32,385 nucleotides of DNA from contig JAFZQZ010000093.1 in NCBI GenBank assembly GCA_017620135.1, forward strand, positions 1 through 32,385, read 5' to 3'. Under the pieces are notes generated by a model. That model was not told where the DNA came from. It did not search any database and worked only from the letters and a program-made list of their open reading frames with translations. Positions 15,444 to 24,194 of this stretch are shown here, piece by piece (position 1 is the first letter of the stretch; each line of letters opens with the position of its first letter). This DNA is from Bacillota bacterium (GTDB lineage Bacteria; Bacillota; Clostridia; Lachnospirales; Bianqueaceae). The position numbers and the translations under genes are program-made.

Positions 15444-16040
15444 TTAATCTTCCTTTCTGACAAACCAGGATTTGACTCCCAGCAGAGATTTTTTTGTTAA
15501 AACAATAATGCCTTTGGAGATGGCAACACATCCGATAAACAGCAGAATCGCAAGCCCTGCAGAGAGAATACCGGTTCCAAGGGACATCAGCGCACCGCCG
15601 ATATTACCCTGGAAGAGGTAAATGAACATCCCCACGACCAGCGCGACGGCACAGAGGGCGAGCGAAAGATCGACCGCGTAGAGAGAGAGGACCACTGCCC
15701 AGATCGAAATGTAGATGGACAGGATAACAACCAGCGCCGCGATCAGCAGCGGGAACCACAGCGGGAATCCCAGGATCAGCAGGACGATCTCCCATCCGCG
15801 CAAAGCGCGATTCTTTTTGACTTTTTCCTTGACCAGGGTGGACAGAGGGATCTCAGAAAGGATCTGATTCGCGATCTCTTCCGGTGTACCCACCTCGGCG
15901 ACCGCTTCTTCCTCGGAAAGCCCGTCCTCGATCCGGTCATCGATCATTTCATGATAGAAGGAAAACCGTTCATCAGCTTCCGCTTTTGGCAGACCGTCCA
16001 GCCTGCTTTGCAATTCGTTGAAAAACTCGAGTTTAGTCAT
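15444..16040 (-). CDS. DUF1700 (HAAS) family membrane protein
   Basis: 198 aa from the ATG at 16040, which has GGGAGG nine bases upstream and overlaps the end of the padR-like gene by eight bases; the family start MTKLEFFNELQSRL is preserved. An N-terminal helical cytoplasmic domain with the typical FYHEMIDDRIEDGLSEEEAVAEVG segment (about 28-51) is followed by four or five membrane helices from about residue 83. It occurs as the middle gene between a PadR regulator and a DUF4097 protein, and likely links the cytoplasm to the surface DUF4097 domain. Confidence 0.92.
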   Translation of the reverse strand: MTKLEFFNELQSRLDGLPKAEADERFSFYHEMIDDRIEDGLSEEEAVAEVGTPEEIANQILSEIPLSTLVKEKVKKNRALRGWEIVLLILGFPLWFPLLIAALVVILSIYISIWAVVLSLYAVDLSLALCAVALVVGMFIYLFQGNIGGALMSLGTGILSAGLAILLFIGCVAISKGIIVLTKKSLLGVKSWFVRKED

Positions 16041-16353
16041 TGCTTTGTTCCTCCCTGGTAATAAACTGATAAATCGACTGGATCTCTTTCCAGTCTTCCC
16101 TGAACTCTTCGATCCTCGCAAGACCCTCCGGAGTAATGTGATAGTATTTTCGGAGTCGACCGCCGTGTTCGGCGGTTCTGGTCACCAGCAGGTTGGCCAT
16201 TTCCAACCGTTTGAGGATCGTATACAGGGTCGATTCGGATAATTCCAGGTACGGTTTCATGTCTTTGATGATTTTATAACCGTAGGAATCTTCGCTTTTG
16301 ATTGCGGCAAGGACACATACGTCCAGAAGACCGCGCTTTAATTGAATATCCAT
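16033..16353 (-). CDS. PadR-family transcriptional regulator
   Basis: 106 aa from ATG 16353 with GGGAGG six bases upstream; this gives the family start MDIQLKRGLLDVCVLAAI. Winged helix with the usual YGYKIIKDM and SESTLYTILKRLEMANLLV segments and the wing GGRLRKYYHITPEG; short C-terminal dimer helix. First gene of the operon with DUF1700 and DUF4097. The operator in its own promoter spacer suggests autorepression, released by an unknown signal, possibly cell envelope or drug stress. Confidence 0.93.
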   Translation of the reverse strand: MDIQLKRGLLDVCVLAAIKSEDSYGYKIIKDMKPYLELSESTLYTILKRLEMANLLVTRTAEHGGRLRKYYHITPEGLARIEEFREDWKEIQSIYQFITREEQSND

Positions 16354-16377
16354 TGCATACCTCCCTTTGCGATATGC

Positions 16378-16407
16378 ATCGTAACACGAAGTATATCGTG
16401 TTGTCAA
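16378..16407 (-). promoter_or_regulatory. padR operon promoter with operator filling the spacer
   Basis: Minus strand -35 TTGACA (16407-16402) and -10 TACGAT (16383-16378) are 18 bp apart. The whole spacer, 16384-16401, is an inverted repeat ACACGA-N6-TCGTGT. A dimer bound there would cover both promoter elements. That the PadR protein is the binder is inferred. Confidence 0.75.
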
Positions 16408-16417
16408 GTATAAATTT

Positions 16418-16467
16418 AAAAAAATATAAAAAAGTGCCCTGCCAGGCTTAAAACGACCAGGCAGGGC
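16418..16467 (-). terminator. Terminator of the ABC / two-component operon
   Basis: GCCCTGCC (16436-16443) pairs with GGCAGGGC (16460-16467). On the minus strand the stem is followed by ACTTTTTTATATTTTTTT, so it ends the operon whose last gene is the kinase and isolates it from the padR promoter. A GGTTTTTAT on the plus side may give weak reverse activity. Confidence 0.88.
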
Positions 16468-16501
16468 GGTTTTTATGAATCAGACATAGCTGTCCCTGGA
16501 A

Positions 16502-17470
16502 CTACGAATACAGTTTGATGGTAAAAACGGTTCCTTTTCCGACTTCACTTGAAGCTTCGATCGTACCGTCGTGGTTCTGGATGATCTGCTTGGCCATTGC
16601 CAGGCCGATGCCTACACTGTAGGCGCCAATGGCCGCACTGGTGCTGACCCGGGCGTCGGAAGACGTCAGGGGCTCGGGCACACTGTGTTTCGCTTTATAG
16701 AACCGTTCGAAAATATGCGGAAGATCCTCGGGGCTGATACCTTCGCCGTTATCCTCGATCGTGATCGTCGTGGAGAGATTGGTCTGGGAAGCGGAGATCC
16801 GGACATAGCCGCCCGGCGCGGTATGTTCAATGCAGTTCTTGATGATGTTGGAAAGGGCCTCCCGGAACCAGTGACGGTCTACTGTCACACTAAGTCCGTC
16901 CGGTATCCGGATCTCAAGTAAGACTCCCGATGTGTCCGCCATCACATCCAGTGATTCGCGGATACTTTTTATGATCTGATCCAGAGAGGTCAGATCTTTT
17001 TTCATTTCCAGGGTCCCTGCTTCCAGCTGGGAGAGGGTAAGCAGAGTGCGGATCAGCCAGGTCATCTTATCGACCTGCTGCCGGATCCTTGACGCGTATT
17101 CGAGCCGCTGCTCTTCGAAAACATTCGGGGCCATCAGAAGCTCCGACATGATCGAGACCGCTGTCAGCGGCGTCTTGAGCTGGTGGGAAATGTCGGACAT
17201 CATATCCGCCATGTATTTTTTCTGCTGATGCTCGGAAGAATAAGCTTCTTTCAGGAGCGAAACAACCTTATAGATCTCGCTCTGCAGGATCCCGGTACTG
17301 CCCTCGGTCATCTCACTCACCTCAGGCAGAGACGTGATGTCCTGCACTTTTGACAGATAGTCGATCAGTTCGCGATAAGCCTTTTCACGTCTGCGCCGTT
17401 CCAGCAGGAGCAAAATGATCAGCAGGACGAACAAAACGCAAAGGATCGCCAGGATCAGTTCTGGTTTCAT
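16502..17470 (-). CDS. Sensor histidine kinase without a sensory extracellular domain
   Basis: 322 aa from ATG 17470 (GGGAGG four bases upstream); a GTG at 17515 overlapping the response regulator stop is an alternative that adds 15 residues. One membrane helix at residues 4-23, then dimerisation helix with H96 in SDISHQLKTP, N-box REALSNIIKNCIEHT, G1 IEDNGEGI, F-box HIFERFYK and G2 VGIGLAMAKQII. There is no periplasmic loop of any size, so it probably does not sense ligand itself; in Bacillota systems of this design the adjacent ABC transporter relays the signal. Last gene of the operon. Confidence 0.92.
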   Translation of the reverse strand: MKPELILAILCVLFVLLIILLLLERRRREKAYRELIDYLSKVQDITSLPEVSEMTEGSTGILQSEIYKVVSLLKEAYSSEHQQKKYMADMMSDISHQLKTPLTAVSIMSELLMAPNVFEEQRLEYASRIRQQVDKMTWLIRTLLTLSQLEAGTLEMKKDLTSLDQIIKSIRESLDVMADTSGVLLEIRIPDGLSVTVDRHWFREALSNIIKNCIEHTAPGGYVRISASQTNLSTTITIEDNGEGISPEDLPHIFERFYKAKHSVPEPLTSSDARVSTSAAIGAYSVGIGLAMAKQIIQNHDGTIEASSEVGKGTVFTIKLYS

Positions 17471-17511
17471 AAGGCCTCCCAAGATAGATAATACGAACCT
17501 GCCTGAACGGA

Positions 17512-18174
17512 TCACGGCATGCGGTAACCGATCCCGCGGACGGTCTCGATGACTGGCGCGTCGCCCTCGGCTTCCAGTTTCTTCCGGAGCCGGCCGACAT
17601 AGACTGTCAGAGTGTTGTCATTCACAAATTCGCCGGCGGCATCCCACATGTCATTCAGGATCTGCGCACGGGTGAGCAGTTGACCGCGGCTTCTGACAAA
17701 GGCCAGGAGCAGACGGTATTCCGCAGCCGAAAGAAGGATCTCCTCGCCGCCGCGAAGGACCCGGCCGGTCGTAAGGTTCAGTTCATTTTGGCCGATGCGG
17801 ACCAGATCGAACTGGGCGCTGCGCCTAAGGATCGCCTTGATCCGGGCCAGCAGTTCGCGGATCCGGAAAGGTTTCGCGATATAGTCGTCGGCGCCTTGCT
17901 CCAGTGCCAGCACGGTGTGGACTTCATCGTCGCAGGCGGTCAGGAAGAGGATCGGTACATCGGACTTTTCGCGAATGGCACGGCAGATCTGATACCCGTC
18001 ACCGTCCGGAAGCATGACATCGAGGAGGCACACGTCATAGTGTACCTCCTCCTTTATTTTGCCGAGGGCTTCGTTCATGGAAGCGCAGGCGTCCAACTGA
18101 TAGCCCTCCTGGCTGAGTGCGATCTTCAGGCCTTCGGTGATGATGGGATCATCTTCCACCAGGAAAATCTTCAT
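17512..18174 (-). CDS. OmpR/PhoB-family response regulator
   Basis: 220 aa. Receiver domain with D8/D9, phospho-acceptor D52 (LLDVMLPDGDGY), T79 and K101 (YIAKPF); C-terminal winged helix with SAAEYRLLLAF and TVYVGRLRKKLE ... TVRGIGYRMP. Starts four bases after the permease stop with only a weak AGAGAG site, so translation is probably coupled. Its stop overlaps a possible GTG start of the kinase. Likely target: its own ABC operon, whose upstream region has repeated GTGACAG sites. Confidence 0.96.
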   Translation of the reverse strand: MKIFLVEDDPIITEGLKIALSQEGYQLDACASMNEALGKIKEEVHYDVCLLDVMLPDGDGYQICRAIREKSDVPILFLTACDDEVHTVLALEQGADDYIAKPFRIRELLARIKAILRRSAQFDLVRIGQNELNLTTGRVLRGGEEILLSAAEYRLLLAFVRSRGQLLTRAQILNDMWDAAGEFVNDNTLTVYVGRLRKKLEAEGDAPVIETVRGIGYRMP

Positions 18175-18178
18175 TATA

Positions 18179-21088
18179 TTATATACTCTCTTTTCTGATT
18201 TCTTCGATCAGAGCATCCTTCGTTCTTTGATGGTAACACATCGCGGTGAATACCAGGAGCGATCCCACGCATACGGCTGCCGTCAGGAGGATGATCCAGA
18301 CCGGCATCCGGAAAACAAGGTGTCCGAACCGGCCGGAAACGACCTGATGTAATAATACCATAAATCCGGCACTAATCAAGACTCCCGGAATAAATGAGCG
18401 GCTAAGGAGCCGTCCGTTCTCCAGAAGCAGCATCTTTCTCAGCTGGTTTTTTGTCATTCCCATGGATTCCAGGACGGAAAGTTCCCGATGTCTGGCAAGC
18501 CGTCTTCCCATGACGGAGTTATACAGGTTCAGAAGGCACATGATCGTGATCAGGACCGTAAAGCAGAGCGCCAGGATCCGGATGATCATAAACAGCGCGG
18601 CCCGGAAGTCGATCGCGTCGGTGACCAGTTTGGCGGAATGAAGCGCCGTATTTCCAAAGGCGTCTTCCATGAGGGAAAGGCGCCGGATCACGTTCGCATC
18701 GTCCTTTGTGGGAGACAGGAAGATCCCTTTAAACTCCATGCCCGTATACTCGCCGGCTGCTTTTTCCAGGATCCAGTCATTGGCCTCTTCGCTGATGATC
18801 AGCCAGACGTCGCCGATGGATAATTTGACAATATCAGAGAAATCGGCCGCGTCCGCGTAACCGCAGAAGGTCATGGGAAGGTCCACGACTTCATCCTTAT
18901 CATAGTTCCAGAGGAAAAGAGGAAGGATATCCCCCGGCTGAGCGGCGAGAGGCTCACTCAGTTCATACCGGATATAATCAGGGTCTATGGCACCGGCGAA
19001 CTCGATACGGAAATCATCGGAGTCGAAGGCATAAGGCCGGTATACGATGACGCCAGGGTGTTCTTCTGTCACGGAAGCGGTCTCGAGACCGGCTTTTTCC
19101 GCGATCTTTCGGAAGTCTTCCGACGTGACGACGAGGCGGTTCACGTTCGGGTTCATCGTGAGCATCGAAGGATGAAGAAAAGCTTCATCCGCGGCAGCCG
19201 GGATCCCATCAGGGAAATACTTCAGAAGGAACTGCTCGAATGTAGTCCGGTATTCTTCGGAAAGATCCTCCATCCGTATCTGTATACCGTTAAAATAATA
19301 GTCGAACTGTTTCCAGTCCCGGATCTCGTCGGATGAAACGATATCCAGCATGCCTTCTTCATACAGCACATCATCGCTGATCTCAAACAGGTATTCATAT
19401 TTGTCGTAGTCGCTGCCTGTCTGTACGCTTCCGCTGTTCAGCTTGGTACGGATCAGATCACAGACCAGGTTGGCTGAGAAGGCTGTGACAAGCACGAGGA
19501 CCAGGAGCGTAGCGATGCTTCGGACGATCCCGCGGGAGCTATATCGTCCCCGCCGGATGCTGGCGGCAGCAAGAAGCGCTTCCGACTGGCCTTTGTTCAT
19601 CAGTCCGAAGAAGGTACGACAGCGCTTCTTCGGATACTCGTCGTTGCCTCGGATGTTCTCAAGCGGGCCGGTCTTGCTGATCGCCCGAGCCGGCAGAGCC
19701 GCGGAGAGGAAGACTGCCAGGACACTGAACAGGATGATCAGCACGAAAGCCATCGGCTGAATGACCAGACGAGGAGAGAGGTGAACGCTCCGGCCGGTAA
19801 CGATGTTCGTTCCGACCATTTCCATGATCTTTGTCACGTAAGGAGAGAGAAGCGCCATGCCGCCGCGTACGACGAGAAGTCCCAGGCCGATGCCCAGCGG
19901 AAGCGCGCCGGCAAGGAGAACGAAGGCTTCATAATAGACGCTCCAGCGTTTCTGCTGTCTCGTCGCTCCGATCGAGGACAGCATCCCCAGATAGCGGCTG
20001 CGTTCCTTGAAGGAAATGCTGAACACATTATAGATGAGGATCAGGGAAGCGATCGTGATCAGAATGACGAAGAACGCCTGTAAAAACGCGATCAGGAGAC
20101 TGAAAGAACCGTCGGTGCCCCGTCCGATAAACAGAAGCAGCAGTTCGTTGATCTCGATCCGACCGTTCTGGACAGGGATACGTTCTCCGCTTTCTGAGAC
20201 CGCAGAAGTACCGTGCTCCAGAAGGTCTTCCATTTCCTCCGCGGTCAGCGTCTCGTTGACGATACGGTTCAGATCCGCGCTCAGGTCATTCGGCTTGTCC
20301 GGATCTGCGGTGAGGACCAGGTTGACAGATTCACCGGCAGCAACAATGCTTTCTGTTGCGGTGAAGGCCATATAGCCACCCATGCCGGGGATCTCATAAT
20401 AGGGAGATTCCATGATACCTACGACCGTACATGTCTTTTTGTAGCCGGTCGGTTCGTGGATCATCTCAAAGTCTGTATTATCGTAATAGAAAGGGAAATG
20501 GTCCGGTACGGTAACGGTCTCACCGTGCGGAACCATAAAGCTGGAGGAAAACATCAGGAAGCCCCCATCGTCTTCTCCGTGTGAAAAGGCATGAAGGAGA
20601 CGGTCGAAGGTATCGATCTCGATCGTATCTCCGACATGGATTTTCGCGCCGTCACTGACTGCCAGCTGGCTGATGATGATCTCGTTTTCGTTTTCAGGAT
20701 ATCTTCCTTCGACGAGTTGGATATTCAAAAGCTCAAAAATAGCCGGCGAATATCCCTTCAGTTCCAGGAACGGTGTGACCTCCGGCTTGCCGCTCTGCGC
20801 GAAATCGGTATAGCCAAGCGCTCGGGAGACATATGCCTGATCCACATAATCGAGGCTGCGGATCTCGTCCACCTGATCCGCGTTCACACCGTAAACCATG
20901 GCGTGCCAGCTTCCCCGGTCAGCGGAGATGATATCCGCCATATAGGCCATCATCGTGTTCTTTCCCGCGAAGACAGCGGTCATCAGGATGACCATGACCA
21001 GGATGCCCAGGAAGGTGATCCGGGTACGGCGCCTGTTTTTCTTCATATATTCCCGCGTGACGCGGAAAATGATCTTTTTGTTGTTCAT
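18179..21088 (-). CDS. FtsX-type ABC transporter permease (969 aa)
   Basis: Large permease with an N-terminal membrane helix (about 22-44), a first extracytoplasmic domain of about 270 residues, three helices around residues 330-470 with the FtsX-type sequence SFKERSRYLGMLSSIGATRQQK, a second helix (about 545-565) plus a second extracytoplasmic domain, and three final helices with RHRELSVLESMGMTKNQLRKM. This duplicated FtsX layout is longer than BceB-type permeases (about 650 aa) and resembles MacB-like or lipid/peptide-handling transporters of Bacillota. Starts 11 bases after the ATPase stop. Probably exports or detaches a membrane-active compound and signals to the kinase encoded downstream. 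Confidence 0.93.
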   Translation of the reverse strand: MNNKKIIFRVTREYMKKNRRRTRITFLGILVMVILMTAVFAGKNTMMAYMADIISADRGSWHAMVYGVNADQVDEIRSLDYVDQAYVSRALGYTDFAQSGKPEVTPFLELKGYSPAIFELLNIQLVEGRYPENENEIIISQLAVSDGAKIHVGDTIEIDTFDRLLHAFSHGEDDGGFLMFSSSFMVPHGETVTVPDHFPFYYDNTDFEMIHEPTGYKKTCTVVGIMESPYYEIPGMGGYMAFTATESIVAAGESVNLVLTADPDKPNDLSADLNRIVNETLTAEEMEDLLEHGTSAVSESGERIPVQNGRIEINELLLLFIGRGTDGSFSLLIAFLQAFFVILITIASLILIYNVFSISFKERSRYLGMLSSIGATRQQKRWSVYYEAFVLLAGALPLGIGLGLLVVRGGMALLSPYVTKIMEMVGTNIVTGRSVHLSPRLVIQPMAFVLIILFSVLAVFLSAALPARAISKTGPLENIRGNDEYPKKRCRTFFGLMNKGQSEALLAAASIRRGRYSSRGIVRSIATLLVLVLVTAFSANLVCDLIRTKLNSGSVQTGSDYDKYEYLFEISDDVLYEEGMLDIVSSDEIRDWKQFDYYFNGIQIRMEDLSEEYRTTFEQFLLKYFPDGIPAAADEAFLHPSMLTMNPNVNRLVVTSEDFRKIAEKAGLETASVTEEHPGVIVYRPYAFDSDDFRIEFAGAIDPDYIRYELSEPLAAQPGDILPLFLWNYDKDEVVDLPMTFCGYADAADFSDIVKLSIGDVWLIISEEANDWILEKAAGEYTGMEFKGIFLSPTKDDANVIRRLSLMEDAFGNTALHSAKLVTDAIDFRAALFMIIRILALCFTVLITIMCLLNLYNSVMGRRLARHRELSVLESMGMTKNQLRKMLLLENGRLLSRSFIPGVLISAGFMVLLHQVVSGRFGHLVFRMPVWIILLTAAVCVGSLLVFTAMCYHQRTKDALIEEIRKESI

Positions 21089-21099
21089 AGCGTACCTCT

Positions 21100-21789
21100 T
21101 CAGACCAGGTTCCGGACTTTCTCGTTGCGGATGATACGTCCGTCTTCCAGACAGATGATGCGGTCCGCCTGCATGGCCAGATGTTCATCGTGCGTGATCA
21201 GGAGAAGAGTCTGCTTCTGACTGCGGTTGGATTCCTTCAGCAGAGCGATGATCTCTTCGCCGGTCTTGCGGTCGAGGTTGCCGGTGGGCTCATCCGCAAG
21301 GAGGATCGCCGGATGGCTGTAGAGCGCCCGGCCGATCGAGACCCGCTGCTGCTGGCCGCCGGAAAGCTGGCTGGGAAGGTTGTTCCTCCGCTCGGTAAGA
21401 CCAAGGTGTTCAACGACCTGGTCGAGTCGTTCACGGTCCAGCGCCCGTCCGTCCAGCAGGTGGGGAAGCGCGATGTTCTCATCCACATTCAGGACAGGCA
21501 TCAGGTTGTAGAACTGGTAGACCAGGCCGATATGCCGGCGCCGGAAGATCGCCAGTTTATCCTCGCTTAAGCTGTGGATGTCCGTCCCGCTGATAAAGAC
21601 CTTGCCTTCCGTGGGCTTGTCCACGCCTCCAAGGATATGCAGCAAGGTCGATTTTCCGCTGCCGGAAGGACCGATGATCGAAACGAATTCTCCCGACTCG
21701 ACGGTAAAGCTCACATGGTCCAGCGCGGTGACCTTCGTCTCGCCGGATCCGTATATTTTCGTCAGGTTTTCTGCCCGTAGGATTTCCAT
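21100..21789 (-). CDS. ABC transporter ATP-binding protein (LolD/MacB type)
   Basis: 229 aa from ATG 21789, GGAGG five bases upstream; a longer frame starts in the untranslated leader and is rejected. Walker A GPSGSGKST (40-48), Q-loop YQFYNLMP, signature LSGGQQQR (142-149), Walker B ILLADEPTG, H-loop ITHD (H200). The motif set is that of ATPases serving FtsX-domain permeases. First gene of the ATPase-permease-regulator-kinase operon. Confidence 0.95.
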   Translation of the reverse strand: MEILRAENLTKIYGSGETKVTALDHVSFTVESGEFVSIIGPSGSGKSTLLHILGGVDKPTEGKVFISGTDIHSLSEDKLAIFRRRHIGLVYQFYNLMPVLNVDENIALPHLLDGRALDRERLDQVVEHLGLTERRNNLPSQLSGGQQQRVSIGRALYSHPAILLADEPTGNLDRKTGEEIIALLKESNRSQKQTLLLITHDEHLAMQADRIICLEDGRIIRNEKVRNLV

Positions 21790-21820
21790 ATATACCTCCA
21801 AAAAGTTATCGGAAAAGAGA

Positions 21821-21852
21821 ATAAGCGCCGGAGATCTCTCTCTGACGCTTAT
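21821..21852 (-). terminator. Possible leader hairpin before the ABC operon
   Basis: Minus strand ATAAGCG ... CGCTTAT (7 bp with further pairing inside) followed by TCTCTTTTCC. It could end the tex transcript or form an attenuator in the ABC operon leader; the T-tract is imperfect. Confidence 0.4.
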
Positions 21853-21880
21853 CATATTACCATAGGATCATGACTCTGAG

Positions 21881-21910
21881 GTGACAGATATTGTGACAGT
21901 TTTGTCACAA
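21881..21910. promoter_or_regulatory. Candidate response-regulator binding region
   Basis: GTGACAG occurs at 21881-21887 and 21893-21899, 12 bp apart, and the second forms the perfect inverted repeat TTGTGACA-GTTT-TGTCACAA (21891-21910). It lies about 95 bp upstream of the ABC gene, just past the tex stop, and no T-run follows, so an operator is more likely than a terminator. Confidence 0.55.
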
Positions 21911-21923
21911 ATGCCGGGCTTCT

Positions 21924-24128
21924 TTACAGGTTTTTCATCGAAAGGCCGATCCGCTTTTTGGCGATATCCAGCGAGATGACCTTCACATCCACGATGTCGC
22001 CGACTTTCACCGCGTCCAGCGGATGCTTGACATACTTGTTGGAGATCTGCGAAATATGGACCAGGCCGTCCTGATGAACGCCGATGTCCACGAACGCGCC
22101 GAAGTCGATGACGTTGCGGACGGTACCTTTGAGGACCATGCCGATCTTCAGATCTTCCATGGAAAGGACGTCCGTCCTCAGCACCGGCTTGGGCATCTCG
22201 CTGCGCGGGTCGCGGCCGGGTTTGGCCAGCTCATCGGCAATGTCGGTCAGGGTGGGGACACCTACCCCGAGCTCTTCGGCAAGTTCTTCGCGGTCCATGC
22301 CCCGAAGCTGGATCTTGACCAGCGGCATACCGGAGCGAAGAGAACCTTTTTCGATGAGCTCCTCCAGAGAATAGCCCATTTTAGTGAGCATGCCGCGGGC
22401 GGCTTCATAGGACTCCGGATGAACAGCCGTGTTGTCCAGCGGTTCTTCGCTGGAAGGCACACGCAGGAAACCGGCGCACTGCTCGAAGGCCTTGGGACCG
22501 AGCTTCGGCACTTTCAGGAGTGCCTGACGGGAAGCGAACGGCCCGTTTTCTTCCCGGTAGGTCACGATATTCTTCGCGATGGGCTTGCTGATGCCGGAAA
22601 TATAGGAAAGAAGAGAAGGAGAAGCGGTGTTGAGGTCCACGCCTACGCGGTTCACGCAGGTCTCCACGACGCCGCCGAGCGCCTCGGAGAGCTTCTTCTG
22701 ATCCATGTCGTGCTGATACTGACCGACGCCGATGCTTTCAGGCGTGATCTTCACGAGCTCCGCCAGCGGATCCTGCAGACGTCTGGCAATAGAAACTGCG
22801 CTTCGAAGGTTGACATCGTAATCCGGGAATTCCTCGGCTGCCAGCTTGGAGGCGGAGTAGATGCTGGCGCCGGATTCGGAAACGACTACGTAGGAAACGG
22901 TTTTGGCTTTTCTGGCTTTGGCGAGCGGATTGTATTCGGAAAGAACGTCCGCGATAAACTGCTCGGACTCCCGGGACGCGGTACCGTTGCCCAGCGAGAT
23001 CAGCGAGACGCGGTTCTTCGCGAGCATTTTCACGAAAGTGATCTTGGCTTCGTCTCTCTGGCCTTTTCCCATAGTGGGATAGATGACGCCGGTATCCAGC
23101 ACCTTGCCGGTGGGGTCGACGACCGCCAGCTTGCAGCCGTTACGGTAGCCGGGGTCGAAGCCAAGGACCGTTTCTCCGGAGATGGGCGGCTGCATAAGCA
23201 GCTGGATCAGGTTCTGTCCGAAGACTTTGATCGCGCCGTCCTGTGCTTTTTCTGTCAGCTCGTTCCGGATCTCAGTCTCGATCGAGGAAGCGATCAGACG
23301 TTTGTAGGCGTCTTTCGCGGCAGCCGTGAGGAAGTCTATCTTTGCCTGATCCTTCATCCTGGCCGGGACTGTCTGTTTGGTCAGATACTGCTCGATCTGT
23401 TCGACAGGCGCGGTGATATCGACCTTCAGGAATTTTTCTTTCTCGCCGCGGTTCAGTGCCAGGATCTGATGCCCCGGCAGTTTACTGACCCGCTCGGAAA
23501 AGTCGTAATACATTTCATAGACGCTTTCGGCGTCGGGATCTTTGGCTTTGGAAGTCATCTGCCCCTGTTCGAAGGTCATCTTCCGGATGCGGCTTCTGTA
23601 CTCTGCCTGATCGGAAATGTCTTCCGCGATGATATCGGAGGCTCCGGCCAGCGCGGCAGCCACATCGGGTACTTCCTTTTCCGGATCGACGAACGGCGCA
23701 GCCAGTACTTCCGGCGCGTTTTTCTGATCGGGATCCTGCAGAAGGCGAGCCAGCGGCTCCAGACCACGCTCTTTGGCGATCATACCGCGGGTGCGGCGTT
23801 TCGGACGATAGGGACGATACAGGTCTTCCACCTCGACCAGCGTCTTCGCGTTTTCAATCTGCGCGCGCAGTTCATCGGTCATTTTTCCTTGATCCTCGAT
23901 GGAACGGATGACCTGGTCTTTCTTTTCGGCGAGGCCGCGAAGATAGGTGAGGCGCTCGCTGAAGGTACGCAGCGTCTCATCGGACAGGGTGCCGTGCGCT
24001 TCCTTACGGTAACGGGCGATGAACGGAATGGTGTTGCCTTCGTCCAGCAGGCTGATGACGTTCTCGACCTGCCAGGCCTCTAAAGAAAGCTCACTCATGA
24101 GCTGTTCGTTGATGATCTGCTGATCCAT
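21924..24128 (-). CDS. tex: Tex family RNA-binding transcription accessory protein
   Basis: 734 aa from ATG 24128, with GGAGG eight bases upstream; the frame extends to 24158 but that start has no ribosome site. Domains in order: Tex N-terminal helical region (QVENVISLLDEGNTIPFIARYRKEAHG), YqgF/RuvC-like domain (ETVLGFDPGYRNGCKLAVVD), helix-hairpin-helix region (DLNTASPSLLSYISGIS), and a C-terminal S1 RNA-binding domain (GMVLKGTVRNVIDFGAFVDIG). Complete relative to the family. Acts on RNA/transcription in the cytoplasm; its precise job is debated in the literature. Downstream of the membrane-protein operon, 66 bp gap, possibly co-transcribed. Confidence 0.96.
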   Translation of the reverse strand: MDQQIINEQLMSELSLEAWQVENVISLLDEGNTIPFIARYRKEAHGTLSDETLRTFSERLTYLRGLAEKKDQVIRSIEDQGKMTDELRAQIENAKTLVEVEDLYRPYRPKRRTRGMIAKERGLEPLARLLQDPDQKNAPEVLAAPFVDPEKEVPDVAAALAGASDIIAEDISDQAEYRSRIRKMTFEQGQMTSKAKDPDAESVYEMYYDFSERVSKLPGHQILALNRGEKEKFLKVDITAPVEQIEQYLTKQTVPARMKDQAKIDFLTAAAKDAYKRLIASSIETEIRNELTEKAQDGAIKVFGQNLIQLLMQPPISGETVLGFDPGYRNGCKLAVVDPTGKVLDTGVIYPTMGKGQRDEAKITFVKMLAKNRVSLISLGNGTASRESEQFIADVLSEYNPLAKARKAKTVSYVVVSESGASIYSASKLAAEEFPDYDVNLRSAVSIARRLQDPLAELVKITPESIGVGQYQHDMDQKKLSEALGGVVETCVNRVGVDLNTASPSLLSYISGISKPIAKNIVTYREENGPFASRQALLKVPKLGPKAFEQCAGFLRVPSSEEPLDNTAVHPESYEAARGMLTKMGYSLEELIEKGSLRSGMPLVKIQLRGMDREELAEELGVGVPTLTDIADELAKPGRDPRSEMPKPVLRTDVLSMEDLKIGMVLKGTVRNVIDFGAFVDIGVHQDGLVHISQISNKYVKHPLDAVKVGDIVDVKVISLDIAKKRIGLSMKNL

Positions 24129-24194
24129 ATATGAATCCTCCGGACTGTTTTCTTTCAAATGGCAGAAATATCATACCCGTTTTGGCGGGGGAAG

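Noticed and set aside
21891-21910. Terminator of tex at the TTGTGACA/TGTCACAA palindrome
   Set aside because: No T-tract on either strand after the stem; the position and repeats fit an operator better.
22023-24083. A 686-codon open frame on the plus strand across tex
   Set aside because: It mirrors the tex coding sequence; tex has complete domains and a good start, whereas the plus frame lacks a ribosome site, promoter and any recognisable motif.
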